From CAZQCI01 sp964592255 (lineage in GTDB: Bacteria; UBA10199; SBBF01): a DNA stretch of 12,326 bases. Shown piece by piece: positions 6,525 to 12,326 of the stretch. Within the stretch, counting starts at the first letter, position 1. Every line of letters starts with the position of its first letter. The stretch lies in contig CAZQCI010000062.1 of the NCBI GenBank assembly GCA_964592255.1, positions 1-12,326 on the forward strand. Reading direction: 5' to 3'. Both the position numbers and the translations under genes were made by a program. The notes beneath the pieces were generated by a model, which was not told where the DNA came from, did no database searches, and worked only from the letters and a program-made list of their open reading frames with translations.

Positions 6525-6532
6525 TATCTACT

Positions 6533-6937
6533 TTACTTCTTTTCAGGCTCGGTTACCGCCTGAGCAGGCTGTGCCTGTACAGGCTGCTGCTGTGCCTGGG
6601 CAGGTTGTACCTGTTGAGCGGGAACAACTGGGGGTGTGGCTGGAACCGGCTGATCCACAACCGACTTGCCTCCCCCTCCTGCTGAACGATTTTTATGGAT
6701 AGAAGCCAGTGCCAAAGAAGTCACTAAAAAACTAATAGCCACTACCGCTGTCATCTTCTGTAAAAAAGTAGCCGCTCCTCGGGCACCAAATAAAGTTTGT
6801 GAGCTCCCCGCACCAAAAGCGGCGCCCATGTCTGCACCTTTTCCGGCTTGAAGCAAAATAACAATCACCAAAAAAACGCAAATTAAAAAATGGACCACCA
6901 AAATTACCGGCTCAAAAGGGGTTAAAAATTGTACCAT
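6533..6937 (-). CDS. secG: Protein-export membrane protein SecG
   Basis: Small inner-membrane subunit of the SecYEG translocon that helps the SecA-driven export cycle. Numbered from ATG 6937 (134 aa), it has two transmembrane segments (about 10-30 and 61-80) around the family signature LLQAGKGADMGAAFGAGSSQ, then TLFGARGAATFLQKMT. A TTG two codons upstream (6943) is possible but sits directly against the AAGGAG at 6945-6950; the ATG is 7 nt from it, so I chose the ATG. The C-terminal 40 or so residues are a Gln/Pro/Ala-rich tail with repeated QP[AV]QA units, low-complexity and absent from short SecG homologues. It follows tpiA by 39 bp and abuts tRNA-Leu, so it is part of the gap-pgk-tpiA transcript. 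Confidence 0.94.
   Translation of the reverse strand: MVQFLTPFEPVILVVHFLICVFLVIVILLQAGKGADMGAAFGAGSSQTLFGARGAATFLQKMTAVVAISFLVTSLALASIHKNRSAGGGGKSVVDQPVPATPPVVPAQQVQPAQAQQQPVQAQPAQAVTEPEKK
6559..6621. repeat. Short degenerate repeats in the secG 3' end
   Basis: On the plus strand the units CCTGAGCAGG (6559), CCTGTACAGG (6574), CCTGGGCAGG (6595) and CCTGTTGAG (6610) recur at offsets of 15, 21 and 15 bp. Each is near-palindromic. All offsets are multiples of three; on the coding strand they give the QP[AV]QA repeats of the SecG tail. This looks like a slippage-prone coding microrepeat, so length variation between strains would be expected. Confidence 0.7.
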
Positions 6938-6944
6938 AAACAAG

Positions 6945-6950
6945 CTCCTT
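6945..6950 (-). promoter_or_regulatory. Ribosome-binding site that fixes the secG start
   Basis: AAGGAG lies 7 nt before ATG 6937, an ideal spacing. The alternative in-frame TTG at 6943 would be only 1 nt away, too close to be used. Confidence 0.85.
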
Positions 6951-6976
6951 CATCGGTAGTATCTTAAAAACCTTAA

Positions 6977-7741
6977 TCAAACTCCGCGTGCATCATTAAC
7001 AATACGGATAAAAGAGTCAACCTCCAGGGAAGCCGACCCCACAAGGGCGCCATCAATATCCGGTTGATGCATGAATGTCGAGATATTCTTAGAGGATACC
7101 GAACCACCATACACGACTCTAATTTGCTGGGCTATTTCGGTCCCTTTTTCTTTCTGAATCCAAGAACGGATTAAACGATGCACTTCTTGCGCTTGCTCCG
7201 CCGTAGCCGCATTACCACTGCCAATAGCCCAAATGGGCTCATAAGCTACCACCACTTTGGCAACTTCTTCGGGAAGAAGGTTTTTCAAACCCGCCTCTAA
7301 TTGCTGTTCAACAAAGCTTAGGGTTTGCCCAGCTTCACGGGTTTTAAGACTTTCTCCCACACAAAAAATAGGGGTCATGGATTGATTCAAAACAGCCCGG
7401 ACTTTTTTGGCAATCATTTCATTAGTTTCCAAAAAAATTTCACGACGTTCCGAATGCCCCACAATGACAAACTGGCATCCCACTTCTTTAAGAAAGCCTG
7501 GACTAACCTCCCCTGTAAAAGCACCTCGTTCTTCCCAATGACAATTTTGCGCCCCAAGTTTAACCGCAATACCTTCAGAAATAGTGACGGAAAGAGCATA
7601 GAGGCTGGTAAATGGTGGACATATCACCACCTCCACGGCAGAAGATACGGTGAAAAAATTTTTAAAACGCGTTAAAAACTTAAGCGTCTCCTGCTCGTTA
7701 TGGTTCATTTTCCAATTAGCAATAATAAGAGGAGTTCTCAT
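6977..7741 (-). CDS. tpiA: Triosephosphate isomerase
   Basis: Interconverts dihydroxyacetone phosphate and glyceraldehyde 3-phosphate in glycolysis and gluconeogenesis; cytoplasmic TIM barrel. At 254 residues, the normal length, the catalytic residues are all present: K11 in ANWKMN, H96 in VGHSERRE, and E168 in AYEPIWAIG. The flexible loop 6 (GSGNAAT) and the phosphate-binding YGGSVSSKN (211-219) follow. Its ATG overlaps the pgk stop by ATGA, and a GGAG 8 nt upstream, inside the end of pgk, can serve as ribosome-binding site. It lies third in gap-pgk-tpiA-secG, so three consecutive lower-glycolysis steps are made from one transcript. Confidence 0.98.
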   Translation of the reverse strand: MRTPLIIANWKMNHNEQETLKFLTRFKNFFTVSSAVEVVICPPFTSLYALSVTISEGIAVKLGAQNCHWEERGAFTGEVSPGFLKEVGCQFVIVGHSERREIFLETNEMIAKKVRAVLNQSMTPIFCVGESLKTREAGQTLSFVEQQLEAGLKNLLPEEVAKVVVAYEPIWAIGSGNAATAEQAQEVHRLIRSWIQKEKGTEIAQQIRVVYGGSVSSKNISTFMHQPDIDGALVGSASLEVDSFIRIVNDARGV

Positions 7742-8925
7742 GTCTTCATCTCCAACACTTTAAGACCCGGAAGTGTTTTACCTTCTAAATACTCCAAAGC
7801 CGCACCACCCCCAGTACACAAATGAGTCACGCGGTCAGCGTATCCCGATTGCCGAATGGCGGAAACCGAATCACCACCACCAATAACAGAAACAGAATGA
7901 CTTTCTACAATGGCCAGTGCGAGGTTGAAAGTACCATATTGAAAACCCGGCGTTTCAAAAGCACCCATCGGGCCATTCCAAAAAACAGTAGCTGCCTCCC
8001 GGATTTTCTGCGCAAATAATTTAACCGATTCAGGGCCAATATCTAAACCCATCTTTCCTTTCCAATCCTCTCCATTCTTTAACACTTCAGTAGAAATATT
8101 TTCTTCTAAACGATCCGCACAGACGGAATCGACAGGCAAAAGGATATTCACCCCTTTCACACGAGCCCTCTCCAAAAGTTTTTGAGCTTGATGCAATTTT
8201 GATTCGTCTACTAACGAAGACCCTACATCCAAGCCTTGGGCCTTTAAAAAAGTATAGGCCATCGCACCACCGATGATAAAAGCATCCACATGATTCATCA
8301 AATTATCAACGACACCAATTTTATCTTTTACTTTAGCACCTCCTAAAATAGCTAAAAAAGGTTTTTTAGGGTTTTTAAGAAGAGCGTCTAAAAAATGGAG
8401 TTCTTTCTGCACTAAAAAACCAATTCCTTTTTCTTTGAAAAAAGAAACCATTCCCGCCGTGGAAGCATGAGCCCTATGGACCGTACCAAATGAATCGTCG
8501 ATGTAGACTTCGGCCAAAGAAGCTAAATATTGCGAAAAGTGAACGTCATTGGCTTCTTCCTCCGGGCAGAAGCGGAGGTTTTCCAATAACATGACATCGC
8601 CCCCTCGCATTTCATGAGCTAATTTTTTAACAGCGTCCCCATAACAATGCTCCGGGAAAATTACGTCTTTTTTCAATACGGCAGAAAGATAAGACGCCAC
8701 CGGAAGTAGCGAATCTTTTTCTTGGCGCACACCCTTAGGCCGGCCCTTGTGGGAACCAATAATCACCCTCGCATTTTGGTCAAGTGCGTAACGGATGGTG
8801 GCCAAACTTTCACGCACACGGGTGTCATCGATGATTTTTTCACCCTTAATGGGAACATTAAAATCAGTACGGATAAAAACCCTTTTGTCCTTGATGGGAA
8901 TATGGTCAATGACCTGGTAGATCAT
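7738..8925 (-). CDS. pgk: Phosphoglycerate kinase
   Basis: Transfers phosphate from 1,3-bisphosphoglycerate to ADP in glycolysis; cytoplasmic, two Rossmann-like lobes. At 395 residues the length is normal. Family blocks in order: RTDFNVP (19-25), GSHKGRPKG (57-65), ENLRFCPEEEAND (115-127), DDSFGTVHRAHAST (143-156), GGAKVKDKIGV (195-205), FWNGPMGAFE (315-324) and the C-terminal VIGGGDS and CTGGGAALEYLEGK. Several near-invariant positions differ: T for V before DFNVP, K for L in SHLGRP, and D/S for N/A in NDAFGTAHRAH. The overall fold signature is intact, so I expect a working enzyme. The start overlaps gap by ATGA and has no clear ribosome-binding site, consistent with coupled translation. Confidence 0.98.
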   Translation of the reverse strand: MIYQVIDHIPIKDKRVFIRTDFNVPIKGEKIIDDTRVRESLATIRYALDQNARVIIGSHKGRPKGVRQEKDSLLPVASYLSAVLKKDVIFPEHCYGDAVKKLAHEMRGGDVMLLENLRFCPEEEANDVHFSQYLASLAEVYIDDSFGTVHRAHASTAGMVSFFKEKGIGFLVQKELHFLDALLKNPKKPFLAILGGAKVKDKIGVVDNLMNHVDAFIIGGAMAYTFLKAQGLDVGSSLVDESKLHQAQKLLERARVKGVNILLPVDSVCADRLEENISTEVLKNGEDWKGKMGLDIGPESVKLFAQKIREAATVFWNGPMGAFETPGFQYGTFNLALAIVESHSVSVIGGGDSVSAIRQSGYADRVTHLCTGGGAALEYLEGKTLPGLKVLEMKT

Positions 8926-9929
8926 AATTTATTGCCGATAATTGCAGCAGCATCGATCATACGATTTGAAAAACCGGTTTCGTTATCGTACCACGCCAGT
9001 ATTTTGGCCATTTTGCCGCCCATCACTTTGGTGGTCAGTGCATCGATGATGGAAGAACGCGGATCGCCATTGTAATCAGCAGAAACCAGCGGCTCTTCAC
9101 TGTAACCCAAAATGCCTTTCAACTCTTTTTCGGATGCAGATTTTAACGCCGCGTTGATTTGTTCGGCACTGGCTTCTTTTTTAAGATTACAGACAAAATC
9201 AACACACGACACATTCGCCGTAGGGACACGCACCGCAAAACCATCGATTTTGCCTTTTAATTCTGGCAATACCAATCCCACAGCTTGAGCGGCACCCGTT
9301 TTGGTGGGAATTTGTGAAAGAGCCGCCGCGCGCGCGCGACGCAAATCTTTGTGAGCCACATCGAGAATCTTTTGATCGTTAGTATAAGAATGCACCGTGG
9401 TCATCAACCCCATTTCAATACCAAAATTTTCATGAATCACTTTGGCCACGGGCGCTAAACAATTAGTGGTGCATGAGGCATTGGAGATAATGTGGTGTTT
9501 TGAAGAATCATAGTTGTTGATGTTAATACCAACAGCCACAGTGATATCCGGCTCTTCCGCAGGAGCAGAAATCAACACTTTTTTAGCCCCACCTTTCAGG
9601 TGAAGACCTGCCTTGTCACGATGGGTAAAAATACCGGTGCATTCTAACACAATGTCCACACCCATCTTCCCCCATGGGATTTCTTCAGGATTCTTGAAGG
9701 CCGTCATCTTGACTTCCCGCGATCCGATAAGAAGCGCCCCCTCTTTGGAAGACACTGCTTCTTTCAAACGCCCATGCACAGAATCATACTTCAACAAATG
9801 AACATTGGTCGCTAAATCACCCAACTCGTTGATGGCCACTAAATCGAGAGGAAACCCGCGTTCAACTAACCCTCTGACAATACTACGTCCAATGCGCCCA
9901 AAACCATTGATACCAATACGAATACTCAT
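8922..9929 (-). CDS. gap: Glyceraldehyde-3-phosphate dehydrogenase, type I
   Basis: Oxidises glyceraldehyde 3-phosphate to 1,3-bisphosphoglycerate with NAD+; cytoplasmic tetramer. Of 335 residues, the Rossmann start is INGFGRIGR (7-16), the active site is SNASCTTNCLAP with C153, and the base is H180 in TTVHSYTNDQ. LRRARAAALSQIPTKTGAAQA (residues 196-216) and the C-terminal WYDNETGFSNRM complete the signature. The cofactor loop reads INELGD; I cannot assign NAD versus NADP preference with confidence. It is the first gene of the glycolytic operon: ATG 9929 has GGAG 9 nt upstream and lies behind a strong sigma70-like promoter (10018-10045) with a leader of about 80 nt. Confidence 0.98.
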   Translation of the reverse strand: MSIRIGINGFGRIGRSIVRGLVERGFPLDLVAINELGDLATNVHLLKYDSVHGRLKEAVSSKEGALLIGSREVKMTAFKNPEEIPWGKMGVDIVLECTGIFTHRDKAGLHLKGGAKKVLISAPAEEPDITVAVGININNYDSSKHHIISNASCTTNCLAPVAKVIHENFGIEMGLMTTVHSYTNDQKILDVAHKDLRRARAAALSQIPTKTGAAQAVGLVLPELKGKIDGFAVRVPTANVSCVDFVCNLKKEASAEQINAALKSASEKELKGILGYSEEPLVSADYNGDPRSSIIDALTTKVMGGKMAKILAWYDNETGFSNRMIDAAAIIGNKL

Positions 9930-9958
9930 GACTTAATTCTCCAAATAAAAAGAAAAAT

Positions 9959-9982
9959 AGGAGCCTTGGTCGTCAAGCCCCT
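9959..9982 (-). promoter_or_regulatory. Possible hairpin in the gap leader
   Basis: On the minus strand GGGGCTT (9981-9975) and AAGGCTCC (9967-9960) can form a stem of about 8 bp with one bulged G and one G-U pair around a 7-nt loop. It is followed by a U-rich run (ATTTTTCTTTTT, 9957-9946) just before the gap ribosome-binding site. This has the layout of a weak intrinsic terminator or attenuator between promoter and gene. The stem is imperfect, so it may equally be chance or a simple mRNA-stabilising structure. Confidence 0.35.
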
Positions 9983-10017
9983 GCTTACAAATAATGATAA
10001 GCACTGAAATTTTCGCG

Positions 10018-10045
10018 AATATACATCATTGAAAAGGGCTGTCAA
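10018..10045 (-). promoter_or_regulatory. Sigma70-type promoter of the gap operon
   Basis: On the minus strand, the -35 box TTGACA (10045-10040) matches the consensus exactly. It is followed by a 16-nt spacer ending TGATG, then the -10 box TATATT (10023-10018), 5 of 6 matches with a TG-like extension. Transcription should start near 10010, about 80 nt before gap. It lies downstream of the secreted-protein gene and is the only strong promoter I can pick out in the window. Confidence 0.75.
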
Positions 10046-10121
10046 CATGATCGAAGATTAGGTAATGTTCTCATTTAAAACTAGAGGCACGATGTTCTGA
10101 AAATTATTAATTCGAGTTAAC

Positions 10122-11606
10122 TCACCAGCCTAGCCATACCCCTCTCATAACTCGGCCCGTGTAAGCATTGACAAGGACTTTTTTTCCACTGGAAGCGGTG
10201 ACAAGAAGAGTGCCTGTACCTCTTCGGGAAGTAACACTTTTGGTAGTGACAACACCGCGGGGAAATGAACTGTTAAACACCTCATAATAATAAACCGAGT
10301 GGTCCACATAGGTCACCAAAATGGCGCCGTTTTTGGCAACGGCCACGGAAGAAACATACGTAGCATAGTCCGTGGTACTGGAGGGATCCAGCGTGGAATA
10401 AGTCGGATGAAGCCCGTTTTCAGACAACCGGTTAACCTCATCGACTGATCCATCTCCATCATCATCGATGCCGTTATCGTCATACTCAATGGTGCTCCAC
10501 ACAAACGGGGTGGTGTCATCAGTATCATCAGCATTGTCAATATAACCTTCGGGGGCTTCACTGCCACAATCGGAAGTGGAATTTAAAGGGTCTCCCAACC
10601 CATCTGCATCTTCATCTGCATAAAAAGTAGTGGGTCCTAAAACGGTTTCATCTTCATCACTACAATCCACATCGGCAAAAACACCATCGTCGTCCTTATC
10701 TACAATGGAGCAGTCGATGGGGTAATCCGTATACTGGTAAAGAGCAGGACCTGCCTCATATTGCTGGTCAAACCCGATATAAAAAGTTCCTGTTTTATCA
10801 GGACATGAGGCAACGAGGGTAATGGCTTCCTGGCCCTGGTAAACAACACTCTCGGTATAGTAATTCACAATCGTCTCATCCATTTTCATTTCCACCAACA
10901 AATCACTAGAATCATAAGAAATATAAATCAGATCGGTATCAGGAGAATAAAACATCGCAGCCAAATCGGTATATCCCGCAAGAGGAGTAAACTCATCGAT
11001 ATAATCATCCATGTCCACATCCGAAGTGATTAAGTCCAAATCATAGACGTAAACAACACCGTTATATTGAGACCCAATATAAAACAAACCGCCGGAACTG
11101 CTGGAAGAATAAGAAGCCGGTAAAGCCCTGTTAGGAACAAAAGTCATCGATTCTAAACCATGATTATTGGCCGCATCCACAAGAACATGTCCCAGCTGCC
11201 AATATTTTCCTGTAAGGGAGGATGTGGCAACATCATACTCATAGATGGTTGCATAACCGGAATCATTATACTCTTGCCCCAAGTAAACAAGGGTATCTGT
11301 AGCATCGGCAATGGCAAGCCCTTCCCAGGAATAATCCCCCAAGTCGAGGCAATCCACGCCTGTACCATCGGCTTCCATCGTACACACTTCACCGCCGTCA
11401 CCTACAAGAATCAGTTTTTCCAAACCACTATGCCAAATCATGTCACTGGGTTCAAAATGGGAGGATTCCGCAAAAAGATTAGCCGTAATATCACTGGCTG
11501 ACTTGGCAGGCCAAGAATCTGGAGAAGTAGCCGAAGCGGCCTCTACGGGGGAAATTTTAAATAAAAACAAACACAAACAAATAAACGCACAACGATTCAT
11601 CTTCAT
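10122..11606 (-). CDS. Secreted beta-propeller-like protein with MopE-type aspartate-rich repeats
   Basis: Unassigned exported protein, 494 residues. Residues 1-23 are a signal peptide (MKMNR, hydrophobic core, VEA). Residues 50-290 contain repeated propeller-like blades: FEPSDMIWHSGLEKLILVGD, EGLAIADATDTLVYLGQEY and GLESMTFVPN. These resemble the SdiA-regulated/YjiK or esterase-like phytase group. Residues 303-390 are Asp-rich with DKDDDGVFADVDCSDED (303-319), DEDADGLGD (331-339) and DDNGIDDDGDGSVDE (376-390), like the MopE metal-binding motif of delta-lineage secreted proteins, so Ca or Cu binding is plausible. A further beta-rich segment follows (415-494); there is no C-terminal sorting signal. 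A second ATG at 11600 is possible. No terminator is evident after the stop, only a 10-bp palindrome GAGTTAACTC (10114-10123). Function unknown. Confidence 0.8.
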   Translation of the reverse strand: MKMNRCAFICLCLFLFKISPVEAASATSPDSWPAKSASDITANLFAESSHFEPSDMIWHSGLEKLILVGDGGEVCTMEADGTGVDCLDLGDYSWEGLAIADATDTLVYLGQEYNDSGYATIYEYDVATSSLTGKYWQLGHVLVDAANNHGLESMTFVPNRALPASYSSSSSGGLFYIGSQYNGVVYVYDLDLITSDVDMDDYIDEFTPLAGYTDLAAMFYSPDTDLIYISYDSSDLLVEMKMDETIVNYYTESVVYQGQEAITLVASCPDKTGTFYIGFDQQYEAGPALYQYTDYPIDCSIVDKDDDGVFADVDCSDEDETVLGPTTFYADEDADGLGDPLNSTSDCGSEAPEGYIDNADDTDDTTPFVWSTIEYDDNGIDDDGDGSVDEVNRLSENGLHPTYSTLDPSSTTDYATYVSSVAVAKNGAILVTYVDHSVYYYEVFNSSFPRGVVTTKSVTSRRGTGTLLVTASSGKKVLVNAYTGRVMRGVWLGW

Positions 11607-11751
11607 AATGGCTTTCTAGAGCCCCTTTTCCAAACGATTAACCTATTTATCGACAATAAATCAACTAAGTTGCCTATTAAATGATATTAAATCTCTCAAA
11701 GCCTATAGCAACTTTTTCCCCTTCCCAACGATAACAATTCAAATATTTAGT

Positions 11752-12326
11752 ATGTCAGCTTCTATTTCTACAATCTCAGGGTCCGGGGGAGCCACGAGTT
11801 CTAGTGAGGAACAAGCCGTTAATACGGTACTTACCCCTCATCTTTCAGTCGGTATCAATTATTGGAACAATTCCTCCGATACGACTTATTCCGATTTACA
11901 AGCCAAAGCTGGTTTAAAAGCTCTTTTTCGTAACAATCAAAAAAGTCCTATTAAACCTTATCTCTCCGCCGATGTTGTGGCTGGACGTCTTCTAGAAGAA
12001 GATACTTCGTCCTCTCTTCAACATTTTGGAGGGGAAGCTGGAGCCGGCATACACATTCAATCAGATGATGCCACTATCGCTCTTCCCATAGGTCTTTATG
12101 CAGAACTAGGAACTGCCCAAGGTTTGGGGGCTACAGGTTATTACGGTACTGGTCTAGAAACCGGACTTGAAATGCACACTTTTAATTTAGGAAAAGGCAG
12201 TCTGAAACTAGGAGCCAGCTTAACTTTTGGATTAAAAAATTACAGCGGACGTTCGACAGAAGCCCAAGGCCCATGGGGGTTTGGTTTTAGTGTAGGGTGG
12301 GCTTCGCACAGAAAAAATCTCACTTC
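11752..12326 (+). CDS. Partial beta-barrel-like outer-membrane protein, 3' end outside window
   Basis: The frame is open from 11620 to the window edge; the first ATG is at 11752, giving at least 191 residues. The translation alternates hydrophobic and polar residues in strand-sized stretches with many Gly and aromatic residues: LSVGINYWNN, LQAKAGLKALF, KPYLSADVVAGRL, GGEAGAGIHIQ, PIGLYAELGTA, YYGTGLETGLEMH, GSLKLGASLTFGL, GFGFSVGWASH. This fits an outer-membrane beta-barrel of about ten or more strands. Two things are odd: there is no ribosome-binding site before ATG 11752, and the N-terminus (SASISTISGSGGATSSS) is not a signal peptide, nor is there one in the open frame upstream. It may be a gene that lost its start, a frameshifted gene, or one with an unrecognised start. 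It diverges from the secreted-protein gene across 145 bp. Confidence 0.6.
   Translation, partial: MSASISTISGSGGATSSSEEQAVNTVLTPHLSVGINYWNNSSDTTYSDLQAKAGLKALFRNNQKSPIKPYLSADVVAGRLLEEDTSSSLQHFGGEAGAGIHIQSDDATIALPIGLYAELGTAQGLGATGYYGTGLETGLEMHTFNLGKGSLKLGASLTFGLKNYSGRSTEAQGPWGFGFSVGWASHRKNLT

Noticed and set aside
6440..6702. Two plus-strand ORFs over the tRNA and secG 3' end (one beginning MCPGRDSNPQ).
   Set aside because: They are antisense readings of tRNA-Leu and the repeat-rich secG tail; this peptide start is a well-known artefact of antisense tRNA-Leu.
10122..10190. A possible C-terminal protein-sorting tail (MYXO-CTERM or similar) on the secreted protein, as a partner for the CPBP protease.
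   Set aside because: The end (GKKVLVNAYTGRVMRGVWLGW region) lacks the motif, hydrophobic helix and basic cluster of a sorting signal.
10313..11501. Minus- and plus-strand ORFs of 82-113 codons inside the secreted-protein gene.
   Set aside because: They are other-frame shadows of the 494-residue protein, whose signal peptide and Asp-rich motifs fix the true frame.
11607..11751. Promoter boxes in the divergent gap (for example TCGACA with TATTAA at a 19-nt spacing on the plus strand, TTGCTA with TAATAT on the minus strand).
   Set aside because: Each matches the consensus at only about four or five of six positions with imperfect spacing, which is expected by chance in AT-rich DNA.

Overview
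The window looks like chromosomal DNA of a Gram-negative bacterium, probably an uncultured deltaproteobacterial or Bdellovibrionota-like lineage with moderate-to-low GC. The evidence is the lipoprotein pathway genes, a beta-barrel-like ORF, an aspartate-rich MopE-like secreted protein of a kind common in delta-lineages, and a tpiA-secG-tRNA-Leu order also familiar from Proteobacteria. The lineage is an inference; no marker gene settles it. Nearly all genes are housekeeping genes packed tightly into two convergent blocks.

Plus-strand block (1-4368): the C-terminal half of ileS (cut by the window edge), lspA, lgt, a CPBP-family membrane protease, and a secreted M15/YcbK-like murein endopeptidase. 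LspA and Lgt are two successive enzymes of lipoprotein maturation, so this is a cell-envelope cluster. An 83-bp near-perfect palindrome separates lspA from lgt and runs into the proposed lgt start.

Minus-strand block (reading from 11606 down to 4422): a secreted beta-propeller-like protein with aspartate-rich metal-binding-like repeats; a clear sigma70-type promoter; then gap-pgk-tpiA-secG-tRNA-Leu (lower glycolysis plus a Sec translocon subunit); then a second palindrome; then aguB-aguA, which turn agmatine into putrescine. gap/pgk, pgk/tpiA and aguB/aguA each overlap by the 4-nt ATGA arrangement, which points to translational coupling. At the right edge a divergent, incomplete plus-strand ORF encodes a beta-barrel-like protein.

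I see no defence system, CRISPR array, transposase or phage gene. The most interesting signals are small: a palindromic repeat inserted in frame inside aguA and adding about 15 residues; the lspA/lgt hairpin with an alternative pairing that would cover the lgt start; a second palindrome upstream of aguB; and a tRNA-Leu whose anticodon reads AAG where the syntenic E. coli leuU has GAG. Three palindromic elements of different sequence in 12 kb suggest a genome rich in dispersed palindromic repeats.
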